Positions 19,861 through 30,486 are shown, counted from the first letter of the stretch. The stretch is 64,000 nucleotides of DNA from Vulcanisaeta distributa JCM 11213 (GCA_001316125.1 BBCS01000008.1:34449-98448), one strand, 5' to 3'. The notes: generated by a model from the sequence alone, not told the origin. Made by a program: numbers and translations.

Positions 19861-20638
19861 GTACCTCATCAATGAACCTTCTGAATAATAACCTAACTAA
19901 ACCACTACTGACCGAGTCTAAATACTCCTCCGTTGATAAAATAAGTGAGTAATCATTATGCTTAATCAAATATATGTACTTATCACCGCTATATATCACC
20001 ATGAAATCAGTGTTATAGTTAATGATGGACCTAACCAACTCTTCACCAACATTCAACTCCCCCCCAGTATACTCAATCATGTCATTACCCTTCATAAGGC
20101 CCACAAAAGATGCTCTAAATAATTCCTTAAATTCTGAAAGGCTTGATGGGACATAGCCCATTTGAATGAATGGTGGATTCTGAACCATGCATTGCCTCTC
20201 CAATTGATTAATGTAATTTTTTAACTCGTTAATTCTTGAAATAATGACGTCCACGGTATCCGCAGACGTCTGCTTAAGCACCTGTACTAACTCATTCTCA
20301 ATACCCCTAATAAGCTTCTCAATCCTCTCAATATCGACCGGCCTTTCAGGGCTTTGCAAAGGCCTAATCTCCACAGGTCTACTCTCAACAAGTAATACTC
20401 TACTGCCCTGCCCAGCAGTTACCTCCTGTGGTGGCATTGCCGAACCCTGCCTTTGGCGCTGTTGAACCTTCTGTTCCGGCTTATACTGTGGAATTACCTG
20501 CTCAGGCGTTTTACCCTGCTCCTTACCTTCACGCCTACCTCCAAGGTAACCTAACCTGTATAGTAGGGCGAGGATCACCGCGATTGCGGCAATCACGATC
20601 ACCGTAATCGTCATTACATTAATTTGTAGGGTTAGCAT
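19844..20638 (-). CDS. Membrane-anchored protein with coiled-coil middle, unknown
   Basis: From ATG 20636-20638: one N-terminal helix (MTITVIVIAAIAVILALLYR), a Gln/Pro-rich linker, a heptad-like stretch at residues about 95-155 (IERIEKLIRGIENELVQVL...), and a C-terminal domain with YTGGELNVGEELVRSIINYN and DFMVIYSGDKYIYLIKHNDY that resembles a roadblock/profilin-like fold, uncertainly. Intact. Overlaps the PHP gene tail to tail by 17 bases. Confidence 0.6.
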   Translation of the reverse strand: MLTLQINVMTITVIVIAAIAVILALLYRLGYLGGRREGKEQGKTPEQVIPQYKPEQKVQQRQRQGSAMPPQEVTAGQGSRVLLVESRPVEIRPLQSPERPVDIERIEKLIRGIENELVQVLKQTSADTVDVIISRINELKNYINQLERQCMVQNPPFIQMGYVPSSLSEFKELFRASFVGLMKGNDMIEYTGGELNVGEELVRSIINYNTDFMVIYSGDKYIYLIKHNDYSLILSTEEYLDSVSSGLVRLLFRRFIDEVLKSGS

Positions 20639-20669
20639 TGCGATATAGGCTAGGTAAAAATTAATAAAA

Positions 20670-21363
20670 TTAATGCTTAATTGGGAATTGATCGAGATAC
20701 CCAATAATATCTAGCAAGCTCCTAATACTTATCACCCGAGGATCACCGTAATTACCTAGGAAGAACACAAGCTTAACCCCCCCAGCATTCAACGCCATCT
20801 CAACATCATACCTTGAATCGCCGACAACAGCGACATCATTTATATTAAGCCCTAATAAGTTAAGTATTTTCAACAATGGTTCCGGGTCAGGCTTACCCCT
20901 ACTAACATCATCTCCAGCAATTAAGGCGTCTACGTACTTATGGAGCCCCCCCGTCACCTCAAGAACCTTGGTGGCAACTCTCCTGGAACTTGACGTAACA
21001 ACACCCACTATGAAGCCCCTATCCTTAAGAAGCCTTAATAACTCAGGCGCGCCATCAATGGCCTTAACATTACCCAATAGTGATAGGTATATCTCATTCT
21101 TAATCTCAAGGGCCTTTTCAGCAATTTCTTCGCCGCACAACCTCCTGGCTATGTCCAGGGCTCTAAGCCCCCATTAACGTGCCCACATACTCCATGGTCG
21201 GTACGGGAAACCCAAGGCGCTTACACGTCTCTACCCATGACAGGGCATGCAACGGTACGGTATCCACCAGAGTGCCATCCAGGTCAAATATCACAGCCCT
21301 TATTCCCCTAGCATCAGTCAGCAAGGCGTCGTCATTGCTATCCGCAGACCTGTAACTCATCAC
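20670..21363 (-). CDS. HAD-superfamily phosphatase (phosphoglycolate phosphatase-like), one frameshift
   Basis: AVIFDLDGTLVDTVPLH is HAD motif I with cap insertion, VTSSSRR motif II, GKPDPEPLLK motif III and VVGDSRYDVEMALNAG motif IV. The frame breaks at about 21172 (G5 for G4: Thr-Leu-Met-Gly-Leu-Arg). VTGGLHKYVDA and NAGGVKLVF contain Gly doublets from C7 runs where the family has a single Gly. About 230 residues repaired. Substrate not predictable; sugar-phosphate or phosphoglycolate phosphatases look alike. Confidence 0.85.
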
Positions 21364-21407
21364 AATCAGTGATTAGCTTATGGGGGGGATTAAAAACTTG
21401 CCCATAA

Positions 21408-22145
21408 CTAAAGAAGGACCTTATAAAGTGAAGCCAGTATTAATGATGTGAGACCCGTTATGTATATACCATCAAACACACCCGCACCACCTATCGACAC
21501 ATAACCCCCCCTCATCGACCTTATAACCTTCTTAATATTGAGAATGTCTGCACCAAGCAGTGTTGATAATGAGCCGAGACTATACGAAAAGGCTAGGGGG
21601 GGGTTCGCATGGAATATTGCCGTGGATATTAAGGTGAACATTAATGTTAGGAGGACTGGCAACGCCGTTGGTAGCGCAATCCCAATACCGGGTATCAACC
21701 TGGCGCTCTGCCATATTACTAATGATGATATTATTAACGACGCTATGAATGACGTTAGTATCAATATGTCGTGAATTAGGTACGTACCTATTAAGTACAT
21801 TGATATTATTATTGGTATTACAGCACCGCCAATATTCACCTCAAGAAATAACTTATCAATTCTCTGTATAATGATTGGCATTGGGAATAACTTCATGAAG
21901 TCCATGAACGGGTTAAATGGGACGTAGTAAGTGACCTCAGCAACAACCACGTTGATATAACTCATCAATAGGGAACCCAATGTTAGTGTTAATGCAAGTA
22001 ATGGCTGAATGCCAATGGTGATTAGGACTAGGAATAGAAATAGAAGCAAGGGCGATATCACCAAGAACCCTATGAACATTATTATATTCACAGGTAATGA
22101 AAACCTAATGCCAAGCCTTGGCCTAACGTCATACTTAATCGCCAT
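21408..22145 (-). CDS. DUF1614 multi-pass membrane protein
   Basis: Seven or so hydrophobic helices. Conserved DUF1614 text: VEVNIGGAVIPIIIS-like EVNIGGAVIPI, SLGSLSTLLGADILN and the near-terminal YVSIGGAGVFDGIYITG. 245 residues, intact. RSMRGGYVSIGG carries a probable extra Gly from a C7 run at 21506. Function unknown; widely conserved in archaea. Confidence 0.85.
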   Translation of the reverse strand: MAIKYDVRPRLGIRFSLPVNIIMFIGFLVISPLLLFLFLVLITIGIQPLLALTLTLGSLLMSYINVVVAEVTYYVPFNPFMDFMKLFPMPIIIQRIDKLFLEVNIGGAVIPIIISMYLIGTYLIHDILILTSFIASLIISSLVIWQSARLIPGIGIALPTALPVLLTLMFTLISTAIFHANPPLAFSYSLGSLSTLLGADILNIKKVIRSMRGGYVSIGGAGVFDGIYITGLTSLILASLYKVLL

Positions 22146-22183
22146 TACCTGTTGATTATTGATACTGAGCTTAATAAACGTAA

Positions 22184-23530
22184 CTAACTGGTGGGCTTCA
22201 CAAGTAATGTGTCGCCGTCAACACCAACAATGAGAACCTTGGAACCCCCCCTCCTAACGCTCTCGATGGCCCTAGCCTCCAATACTCACCCTGACCTTCA
22301 CATAACCAACCTCACCCTTATTAATATCATCAACTGCAACTCCAACATCATTGACAGGCCAATAGAGTCTCTCCGAGAGTGGTTTAGTCCTTATTATGCC
22401 TATTACCTTAGCCGCTATGAAACCACCAAATCCACTAACAAAGGCTACCAGTGCGTATAGGACTATCCTAGCCTCAACTTGGTTCGTGGCTATTAACCAA
22501 GACTGGGGGAGTATATGTTGGTTGGAGGAGTATGATGCCTAGTACCGTGAGTATTATACCCGCTATGAATAGTGCCGCGTGCGTCGTAAAACCTGCGTGC
22601 ACGTCAATGGCTATTGCCGCTAAACCAATAATTAATAATGCCAGGCCGAGCCAGTTTATGGATAATCCCGTGAGCATGGGTATAATCATCAGTATAATGC
22701 CAACCCCAGCCAGGTAGTAATGCCTAATGGCGAAGCCAATAATGGCAAGCAGAAGCCCCCAACCCAGCTAGTAGGTCCTGTATTGTGGGGGGGTTAATCA
22801 AGGCCTCATAGACCTGGTAACCAATGCCCGGCTGGTAATAAGTAATGGTGGGGGGGTTGACCACGTAATACGTAACGCCATTTATCGTACTACCATTTAT
22901 CTCACTGAGCAGTGAGCTTATGTCAGTGGCTACGAAGTTTATGACATTGTACTTAAGCGCTTCCTCGGGACCGAGGTTCGTATTATAAAACACGCAGTCG
23001 TGAGCGAAGGTAGCATTTCTATTCCTAAACTCAGCAACCTCCACGAAGTACTGACTAATTGCATTGAGTATCTTACTCTCATTTATGAATATCTCTTGGC
23101 CAGTTATTGGGTTTATCTCGACGGGTTGACAGGAGCCTATTACCGTGCCTGGCGCCATGGCGGCTATGGTGGTTGACATAAGGACGAGCGTTCCCGCAGA
23201 CCATGCATACGAACCTGTGGGATAAACAAAGCCTATCACCGGTATCTTCGCATTTTCAATGCTCGACACAATATTCAGCGCCGCATCCAACTCCCCCCCA
23301 CCCGGCGTTTTCAGGATTATTAGTAACGCCGAGTTAGGGGTTGACTCGGCAAGCTGCAGAGCATCTTGCAATTCCTCATATGTTAGGTCGGTTATTTCGC
23401 CATTAAGGTTGAACACGTACACCTCATGAACCACGTATGTGCTAGAACCGGCAATTGATGTACGCGTTAGTATTGCCATTAATAATACAGCAATAATTAA
23501 TAGGACTGCTAACCCATGCCTCAGCTTCAT
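22184..23530 (-). CDS. nfeD: NfeD-type membrane serine protease (ClpP-like), frame-broken
   Basis: Partner of stomatin; an ATP-independent ClpP-like protease facing outside. Signal/TM helix at the N-terminus, then NSALLIILKTPGGGELDAAL, YPTGSYAWSAGTLVLMS (nucleophile Ser region), four TM helices, and a C-terminal OB-like NfeD domain (GEVGYVKVRVEY... VLIVGVDGDTLLVKP). Breaks near 22275, 22290, 22505 (C5 for C4) and 22752 (C5 for C4). About 445 residues repaired, stop 22184-22186. Ten bases before the stomatin gene ends, one operon. Confidence 0.85.
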
Positions 23531-23539
23531 GGTGACTCA

Positions 23540-24379
23540 CTACTGCGTGGCGCTTGAACCCTCCTGTTGCTTCTTTAACGCCGCAGCTGCCAGCGTTGAC
23601 AATGTGGTTACCTCAAGGGAGCTGGGCACAACCAGTATTAGGTTGTGTTCCTTGGCAACCTCAAGCAGTGTATCGAGCTGCCTAAGCGTTAATGATATTG
23701 GGTTCTTATTATAGGTCTCGGCGGCCTTGAGATACATCTGCGATGCCTCATAATCCGCCTGGGCCAATATAACCTTAGCCCTCCTCATCCTCTCAGCTTC
23801 TGCCTGAGCAGCCATGGCCCTAATCAACGTGTCTGGTAGCTTTATGTCCTTTATTGCAACCGCCGTTACTTTAACGCCCCATGGACTAACGTGCTCGTCA
23901 ATTATCGAGGCAATCTTCCTAGCGACCTCCTCCCTCTGCGTGAGCAGTGTGTCCAGGTCAACCATGCCAATGACATCCCTCAAAACAGCCGCGCCGAGTG
24001 TAGCCGTGGCACTTCTATAATCAGTCACTGAAAGCACGGCCTTGGCTGCATCAATGACCCTCATGTAGACCGCGGCGTCTATCGTAACCTCAACATTATC
24101 CTTAGTCAGTGCTCTTTGGCTTGATAAGTCAATCGAAATAACCCTAAGATCCATCGTTATTGGCCTATCAATAACGGGTATTATAAAGACGATACCAGGT
24201 CCGTAAATACCCTTATACTTGCCAAGCCTTAGCTTAACGATCCTTTGGTACTCAGGAACTATTCTAATGGAGTATGCGAGTATCGATATGATTATTATTA
24301 GTAGTATTATCGTGAGGACTATCGCCAGCACTATCGTACCTACTTGAAGCAACACATGAAGTGGTAATTGCATATACAT
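23540..24379 (-). CDS. Stomatin/slipin (SPFH domain) protein
   Basis: N-terminal membrane hairpin (VLAIVLTIILLIIIISILAY), SPFH core IRIVPEYQRIVKLRLGKY... GIVFIIPVIDRPITMDLRV, and the slipin signature RREEVARKI-like TQREEVARKIASIIDEHVSPWG. A C-terminal coiled coil (QAEAERMRRAKVILAQADYE) allows oligomers. 279 residues, intact. First gene of the stomatin-nfeD operon; together they are thought to act in membrane protein quality control. Confidence 0.92.
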   Translation of the reverse strand: MYMQLPLHVLLQVGTIVLAIVLTIILLIIIISILAYSIRIVPEYQRIVKLRLGKYKGIYGPGIVFIIPVIDRPITMDLRVISIDLSSQRALTKDNVEVTIDAAVYMRVIDAAKAVLSVTDYRSATATLGAAVLRDVIGMVDLDTLLTQREEVARKIASIIDEHVSPWGVKVTAVAIKDIKLPDTLIRAMAAQAEAERMRRAKVILAQADYEASQMYLKAAETYNKNPISLTLRQLDTLLEVAKEHNLILVVPSSLEVTTLSTLAAAALKKQQEGSSATQ

Positions 24380-24452
24380 TATAATAAATTAGGATAGGTT
24401 ATTAATAAACCTATTTACCAACGTAGATTCCACAACCTCTAACTATGAACTA

Positions 24453-24971
24453 TTAGCCACGTGAAATACGACGCGTGTACCTATCCCTTAAATAATCACC
24501 TAAAGCAATTAATGCAAAGCCCATTATTATAAACACTATACCAATACTAAACAGGTAAAGCGCCAGTGCATATTGACCAATGTACACATTGATCACATAA
24601 TTATTACCCACATACGCGCAGTGAAATCTACCGAAGATCTCAATATTGCCTGACACCATGGGCGTTATTGCCACACCGCCTGTCCCAATCGGTACGTAGT
24701 AGCCGTAGGTCGCGCTTGATCCATTAGTATACTCCACATTTACTTCGATTGAAATTAGCAATGACTGGCCCATGGACTTTATGACTCCCCCCCTTATTTC
24801 ATCGCTGGTTAGGGATCCATTAATAATGCTCTCAAGAACCCTTATACATGTCGTTGCATTAACGTGGCTGTACGAAATCGATGACTCCTGATGCGAGTAA
24901 TAAATTGGTATTGATGAGACTATTATTAGTAATGCTCCCAAGATCATCATTGCTTGATACCTATCAACCAT
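24453..24971 (-). CDS. Two-helix membrane protein with outside domain, unknown
   Basis: An N-terminal helix (AMMILGALLIIVSSIPIYY) and a C-terminal helix (LYLFSIGIVFIIMGFALIAL) flank about 90 residues that would lie outside the cell and carry several N-x-S/T sites (NATT, NGSL, NGSS). 172 residues, intact. Not recognised. Upstream of, and on the same strand as, the stomatin operon but with its own 70-base gap. Confidence 0.6.
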   Translation of the reverse strand: MVDRYQAMMILGALLIIVSSIPIYYSHQESSISYSHVNATTCIRVLESIINGSLTSDEIRGGVIKSMGQSLLISIEVNVEYTNGSSATYGYYVPIGTGGVAITPMVSGNIEIFGRFHCAYVGNNYVINVYIGQYALALYLFSIGIVFIIMGFALIALGDYLRDRYTRRISRG

Positions 24972-25076
24972 TTTAGCCTATTCATTATTTACTTAGTAGT
25001 AACCCATAAATACCTTAGGTGCCCTGGCTTACGGCATCGTGAATGCGATATTTATTTAAGTACGTAAAACGATTGG

Positions 25077-25084
25077 TTTATAAA
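25077..25084 (+). promoter_or_regulatory. TATA box of the phosphoribosyltransferase gene
   Basis: TTTATAAA centred 26 bases before ATG 25106. It sets the start at 25106 and rules out the upstream in-frame ATG at 25043. Confidence 0.7.
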
Positions 25085-25105
25085 CCACCCTTACCACAAG
25101 TCATA

Positions 25106-25603
25106 ATGGCGGATTATCACCGGTATAAGTGGGAAGATATCGAAAGGGGGGGTGTCTTGAAATTAGTCCAGGATGTTGTTAAAAGTGGTTATCAACCCGA
25201 TGTACTAATAGGTATTTCCAAAGGTGGTGTTGTGATTGCATCGTTAATGTCCGACATGCTTGGAGTACCCGCCGACCTCATGCAGTTATCTCATTGGGGG
25301 GGCTTCGGTAAGGCTAAGGATGATGTTGTTATTAAGTATGGACCGAGTATTGATGTTAAAAACCTCAGTGTGCTATTAATTGATGATGTTAGTGACACTG
25401 GAATGACGCTAAATACCGCTAAGGAAATATTGATTAGACTTGGCGCCAGGGAGGTTAGGACTGCCGTACTGGACTATAAAGCGATGTCGAGTAAGTACGT
25501 ACCTGATTACTACGCCTATAAATGGATTAATTGGGTTTACATAATATACCCGTGGGAGAGCTTTGAGACATTTAAGAACGTAGGCATTAACGATGCAGGG
25601 TAA
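25106..25603 (+). CDS. Purine-type phosphoribosyltransferase
   Basis: PRPP-dependent salvage of a nucleobase. The PRPP-binding motif VLLIDDVSDTGMTLNTA is clear, preceded by LIGISKGGVVIASLMSDMLG. C-terminal WINWVYIIYPWES is typical of archaeal Gpt/HGPRT-like enzymes. 165 residues, intact; ERGGVLKLV and SHWGGFGK contain Gly pairs from G7 runs. Guanine/xanthine versus hypoxanthine specificity cannot be called. Confidence 0.85.
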   Translation: MADYHRYKWEDIERGGVLKLVQDVVKSGYQPDVLIGISKGGVVIASLMSDMLGVPADLMQLSHWGGFGKAKDDVVIKYGPSIDVKNLSVLLIDDVSDTGMTLNTAKEILIRLGAREVRTAVLDYKAMSSKYVPDYYAYKWINWVYIIYPWESFETFKNVGINDAG

Positions 25604-25654
25604 TATTTACAAAACACGAATTAATAAAAATGCAGGAATTAATGAGACCTTAAC

Positions 25655-27286
25655 TTAATCCTCCTCACTAGATGATGTATATAACTCCATGAGCTTAGGA
25701 GCCTCTACCTTCGATACGAGCTTCTTATTCTTAATCTCAGCAGCTATTTGGTCGAGCCTATCATATAAAGCCCTAACTCTCTTCTCCACGTAATTCATGA
25801 AGTAATTAACGGCGGCCCTAACAGGCCAGTACTGCGGACCCCTTAGGTAGAAGTGGTTTACAATGTCCTTAGCCCAATAAATACTATGTTCAAACATCTT
25901 CTTCAATAATTCAATATGCTCAGGCATTAAGTTATACTTAATTATCCAGCCATCCTTCTCAGCCTAATGTGATTCATGTACATAGAACATGGTACCACCA
26001 AGCTCCTGTAGGGCCTTATTCTATCGAGTAGTTCTATTGTCTCCATAACATCATCCTCAGTCTCCCCCCCAGGCAATCCTACAATCACCGTTAGGCAGGT
26101 ATAAGTTTGATGTCGTGCATAACGCCCAATGCCTCCTCAACGACATCCCACCAATCCTCAATCTTAAACGGCGCTGCTTTACCAGGCATTATGGCCTTAG
26201 CTAACCTTCTTGAACCCGTCTCGAGACCTACCTGGGCACCCCACCAATCCTGGTGCTCATCCTCAATTATCTCAGCAATCTTCGTAGCCAATCTATTATA
26301 CTTCTTCTCAGCAACTAGGACTGATGCCAGTGTGGTGTGGCTCCAGGCCATTGTTAGGTAATATCTCTTGACGAGCTGATGAAGTTTAATCAATTTATCA
26401 GGATTAAGCTCGACACCCGTGGATCCGTATAACGCACGTCGTCGGAATGTATTAAACCGTGCACAATGCCATACTTAACATGTAGCTTCAACTCCTCCTC
26501 GATCTTCTCAAGCGGATACCACCTAAGTGGTCTCAGTGTTACTGGGCAGAAGGCACAGCCCCCCCTCGGACAACCTCTCCCAATCTCAACAAAACCATTA
26601 ACCGCTGGGTACTTTATCGTTGGTATTTCATCAATGCTTGGCACATCATTTACACCAACATATATGTAACGAGGAACGGGCTCATTATTAAGAATCCTCT
26701 TCACAAGATCAACAACTAATCTCTCACCCTCACCGTCAAATACCGTGTCAACACCAAAGAAGTCCATTAACTCTGGTAGGTATAACCACTGCCATGCTGA
26801 TGGCCCACCAACCACAACCTTAAGCCCATTCCTGCTCTTGGCATCCATTATGTACGGCCTAATCCTCATCATGAATCTCCTAAATGAATATGCATTGAGT
26901 GGTTCCCTGCCTACAATGGCTGACCAAGTCGATGATGGTGGATTAAGCCCGAAGTAATCATGGTGGCTGAGCATGAGTATCTTGGCGTTGGGTATGTACT
27001 TATGCACGTGGTCTGGGTCGATTATTGCCGCGTTAATTCCAGCGTCAAGTAGCGCCGCCTCTATCTTCCTCATGCCGTAGGGCGCCTGGAAGGGTCTACC
27101 ATACTTATCAACCTTCATCTTAGGCATTGCTATATACTCGTGAATCCACTCACCAAGCTTCTTGAATGGGCCTACCGTTATGAATAATGGCCCTGTAGTT
27201 ACAAACCCCAGGAACTCCTTACCGTGATAATTACTCATCATTGAACGATCTGTCGTCAACACAACATCGTACTTTGGTAATACCAT
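25655..27286 (-). CDS. B12-binding-domain radical SAM protein, frame-broken
   Basis: Residues 1-220 form a cobalamin-binding-like domain (DYFGLNPPSSTWS, VVVGGPSAWQWLYLPELMDF, DTVFDGEGERL); the radical SAM cluster site reads EIGRGCPRGGCAFCPVTLRP. Radical SAM enzymes need C-x3-C-x2-C; the extra Gly from the C7 run at 26561 makes it C-x4-C, so the run is probably 4. Later segments include YLTMAWSHTTLASVL and WWGAQVGLETGSRRLAKAIM. Breaks near 26390, 26070-26095 and 25930-26040. About 540 residues repaired. Substrate unknown. Confidence 0.8.
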
Positions 27287-27392
27287 TAGTGATAGCAGGG
27301 GGGTACAATTCCTTTAAAAGCTTTTACCACTGTTTAAGATTCTCACTTGTATCTTTACCCTGCCAATTAAGGAATATTAACCTCAACGAACA

Positions 27393-28121
27393 ATGCATGA
27401 TGTGGAGATTATTCAGTTAATAGAGATACCAATCAGTGAGCTGGATAAGGTTGTGAATGTCATTAAATGGGCATTTGAAGAACTTAATATACCAAGCGAT
27501 GATGTGATTATCTATATAACAGATGACCATAACAGGGTGAGGGAATTCCTCGGTCTTGAAAAGGTAACCCATGAGGAGTGGCCTGTGAAATACATCGACA
27601 CGGAAGGGCAAGTTGCAATATCCATAATACCTAATAAATTACTTCAATTGAAGGAGAATGATGCTAGGATCATGGTGTTACGTGAGATCGCTCTAATAAG
27701 GGTTATGAGTGACCCCCCCGAGTTAATAAGCATGTGGGTTATACCACAGGGCATGAGTGATAATATAGTGCATAGGGTTTCACTGGCCATGCTTAGAAGG
27801 ACCATTGATTTCGTAATAGCTAAGTCCCAATCACTAATTCAATACTTAATAAATACATTCGACAAAAATGAGTTGAAGAATGTACTAGTTACATGCCAAT
27901 TAGCTATTGACTGCGCAATAACAGCGCTGGCACTTGACGTACCACTTAGTATTGAATTAGCAGGGAATGTTGGTTTGGGTAAATCCCTATGGAATGATGT
28001 GATGAGAGGGTTGAGTAATGATTTTATTAGGAGGTACGATGATTTCAGGGACTTTGTTAGGAATAACTTCAATGTTGAGAGTGCATATAATTACTTACTT
28101 ATGATGTTTGGGAAGTCATAG
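27393..28121 (+). CDS. Unknown protein (242 aa)
   Basis: Intact frame MHDVEIIQLIEIPISELDKV. Mixed alpha/beta N-terminal half, mainly helical C-terminal half (VSLAMLRRTIDFVIAKSQSL, NYLLMMFGKS). No motif that I can assign. Overlaps the end of the convergent phosphatase gene by 6 bases. Confidence 0.55.
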   Translation: MHDVEIIQLIEIPISELDKVVNVIKWAFEELNIPSDDVIIYITDDHNRVREFLGLEKVTHEEWPVKYIDTEGQVAISIIPNKLLQLKENDARIMVLREIALIRVMSDPPELISMWVIPQGMSDNIVHRVSLAMLRRTIDFVIAKSQSLIQYLINTFDKNELKNVLVTCQLAIDCAITALALDVPLSIELAGNVGLGKSLWNDVMRGLSNDFIRRYDDFRDFVRNNFNVESAYNYLLMMFGKS

Positions 28122-28832
28122 TCGGGGGGGCAGGTAATTTCTTAGGAAATCTGCAACGCCCTTACCGCTGGGCTTGTCGAGTACTAACTTAGCTCTTTTC
28201 CTGAGCTCGTCGGTTGCGTTCGATACGGCAACCCCCCCATAGCCAACCACATCCATCACCTCAATGTCGGTGTCACTATCGCCTATGTAAACAACCTCGT
28301 TACAGGGTATATTCATCATATTACATAGGTACTTAACAGCCACAGCCTTACTTGAATTAATTGGTTGAAGGTGCAGGGCATAGCCGCTGTGGGAAACCCT
28401 CACCTTACTGTCTAGGTTCATTCTTTTCAATTCCTCCTTAACAACCTCCACCAACTCATGCGGCTCCTTAGGCGCCCATAGCGTTATGTCGAACTTCCTA
28501 TAATTAAATTGATACGTAGGCCTTAAACCCGGTATTAACTTCATAAGTCTCAGGGCAACCTCCCTGAGGTTCAAGTCCTCACATAACTCATGAATCTCAC
28601 CCCCCCTATAATCCACGATACACCCATTCTCAGCAATGAGGGGAGATCCCTTAGGCAAACCTATGTATAATGAGAGGGCTTGGGTAACTATCAGGGCATT
28701 GCCTGTTACAAGACCAACAACGTACTTACCCGTAATATCCTGAACAGCGGCAATGGCATCAGGGTCTAGGGCCTCCGTATTCCTATTCTTCGTTAGAGTC
28801 CCATCAACATCAAGTAGTACGAGCTTAATCAT
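28116..28832 (-). CDS. pgp: Archaeal phosphoglycolate phosphatase (HAD, Cof-like)
   Basis: Removes phosphate from 2-phosphoglycolate. LVLLDVDGTLTKNRNTEALD (motif I), GLVTGNALIVTQAL (motif II), IAENGCIVDYRGGEI, SKAVAVKYLC (Lys) and VYIGDSDTDIEVMDVVGYGG (motif IV) match the archaeal enzyme of about 230 residues. 238 residues, intact; Gly pairs in YRGGEI and YGGVAVSNA coincide with C7 runs and are probably single in reality. Confidence 0.88.
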   Translation of the reverse strand: MIKLVLLDVDGTLTKNRNTEALDPDAIAAVQDITGKYVVGLVTGNALIVTQALSLYIGLPKGSPLIAENGCIVDYRGGEIHELCEDLNLREVALRLMKLIPGLRPTYQFNYRKFDITLWAPKEPHELVEVVKEELKRMNLDSKVRVSHSGYALHLQPINSSKAVAVKYLCNMMNIPCNEVVYIGDSDTDIEVMDVVGYGGVAVSNATDELRKRAKLVLDKPSGKGVADFLRNYLPPRL

Positions 28833-28864
28833 CGGACTACCTAATTACTTAGCCTTTTTACTCT

Positions 28865-29528
28865 TTATACCGCAGTAATCTCCCTAGGCATAATTGATTC
28901 TTTCCACTTGATACTCATTAATGCATTCTCATCATGATAATACGTCCAATCCCTGACCCACTCGCCAGTTATTGTGTATATGGCGAGTGCCGTAGCCGTT
29001 AACTCATGTTCATTCAAAGCCTTTATTAATATGGCCGTTATAGACGACATGATTATTGAAAGAGCAATAACAATGTAAGGTAGGAATTGGTATAGCACGA
29101 TATTGAGAGGTATTGTTAGCGCTATAATAATTACCAATGGTATTGTTATGAGAATTAGCGGTTCAATTCTCCTTGGTGCTAACTTAAATAATAATGATGG
29201 AGGTCTTTGATAAAGTACGTGGTGAAAGACCTCATGTATTAACACCCTACCAAATAGGGGGTCTTTGCTTCCTCATAAGCTCCGTAGACACGTATATGAT
29301 GGGTGTTGGTTTACGTGGTGTATAGACTGCATAAGCTCCAAAGAAGCTCGTCATAACGTCAGATATTACGATCTTAATAGGGTCATATCCACAACTAATT
29401 AATGATTTATTTACTTCATTAATAAATAATTGATGATTAATATCACCATTCTCAAATTTATATAAGGTAAACCTTAGTTTACTAATGATATCCAAGTACT
29501 GAATGAGCCAATTAGGTTCGCGGGACAT
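28865..29528 (-). CDS. Membrane metallopeptidase (HExxH), one frameshift
   Basis: MSREPNWLIQYLDIISKLRF... IIYVSTELMRKQRPLFGRV, then LIHEVFHHVLYQ, a zinc HExxH motif, followed by two to three hydrophobic helices (LILITIPLVIIIALTIPLNI). Between helices and C-terminus NEHELTATALAIYT may give the third ligand. The frame breaks at about 29258 (C5 for C4). About 220 residues repaired. M48/M56-like in layout, but the family is not certain. Confidence 0.7.
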
Positions 29529-29595
29529 CTTTCATCATATTTTTAATTATTGATACCTATATTTAAACCATAGTAAAATATATCTAACTTACACC

Positions 29596-30473
29596 TCACC
29601 TTACCTTTTTAAGAACCAGCATGTAGTGATAGGGAGATACCTCGGTATAACCTTCCCTAACAAATCCCTCCTCGCTAAAGTAATGCTCAACCTCCTCAGG
29701 GCCTAGCTTAAATGGCGGGCCAAATATCACGTCCTTCTTAAACTCAATGATTAATAATCTACCGCCAGGCTTTAATATCCTGCTGACCTCTCTAACGGCT
29801 GTACCCTTGTCCTCAATGTCGTGGAACACGTTGGACATGAATGCAAGGTCAACGCTACCACTTGGTATTGATGTGTGGGTGATGTCTTCGTTAAGTATGG
29901 TTATATTGCCATAATTACTGAACCTCCTACGAACCTCCTCAATTGCCGTCTCATCAATGTCGACGCAGTATAGCTTTGATGCATAATCCTTAAAGAAATT
30001 ACAGTAGTAACCCTCACCGCAGCCAAGGTCGGCAATAACCATGCCGCCACTCACGTAGGCTTAAGAAAGTCATATTCCCCAAAGCCCTCGATATGCCTGT
30101 GATGGTGATGACCGTGGTGCCCATGACGTTCACCATGTGTTGGTCCCGGAGTCTCAATTAGCCTACCCTCAATAAACGCCTTGATTGCGTCCTCAACCCG
30201 TCCCTCAAATACGTATATTTTAATCCCCCCCTTCTCAATAGCCCACCTATAACCTGGAGGACCTATTTCGGAAAGTATTACTGTATTGACTCCGTGATCA
30301 AGTACGCTCCTTAACATGAATATGCCCCTAACCTGCTGGGCGTATTTTGCTGGGTTCTCATAACGCTTAACAACCTCGTATGAACCATCGTCCTTAATAT
30401 CGACTATCCACACCTCATCACCCTCGCCAGGTCCTGATACGAGACCATCACTTACCGATATTGCTATTTTCAT
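29596..30473 (-). CDS. Fusion of a NifX/DNMF-type cofactor domain, His-rich linker and SAM methyltransferase, one frameshift
   Basis: Residues 1-100 (MKIAISVSDGLVSGPGEGDE, ... VLDHGVNTVILSEIGPPGYR) match the dinitrogenase iron-molybdenum cofactor domain. Then a His-rich stretch (HGERHGHHGHHHHRH), then FGEYDFLKPYVSGGMVIADL and GCGEGYYCNFF, a class I methyltransferase with ILKPGGRLLIIEFK. The join needs one base near 30055 (CCC to CC); without it the frame stops after FLKPT. Either a true fusion or two overlapping genes. A 12-base palindrome lies just before the ATG. Confidence 0.7.
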
Positions 30474-30474
30474 A

Positions 30475-30486
30475 TCCGATATCGGA
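30475..30486. promoter_or_regulatory. Perfect 12-base palindrome at a start codon
   Basis: TCCGATATCGGA ends one base before the ATG (30471-30473) of the fusion gene, between that ATG and a TTTTAAAT box about 26 bases upstream. A dimeric regulator bound here would block initiation; candidate operator only. Confidence 0.4.
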
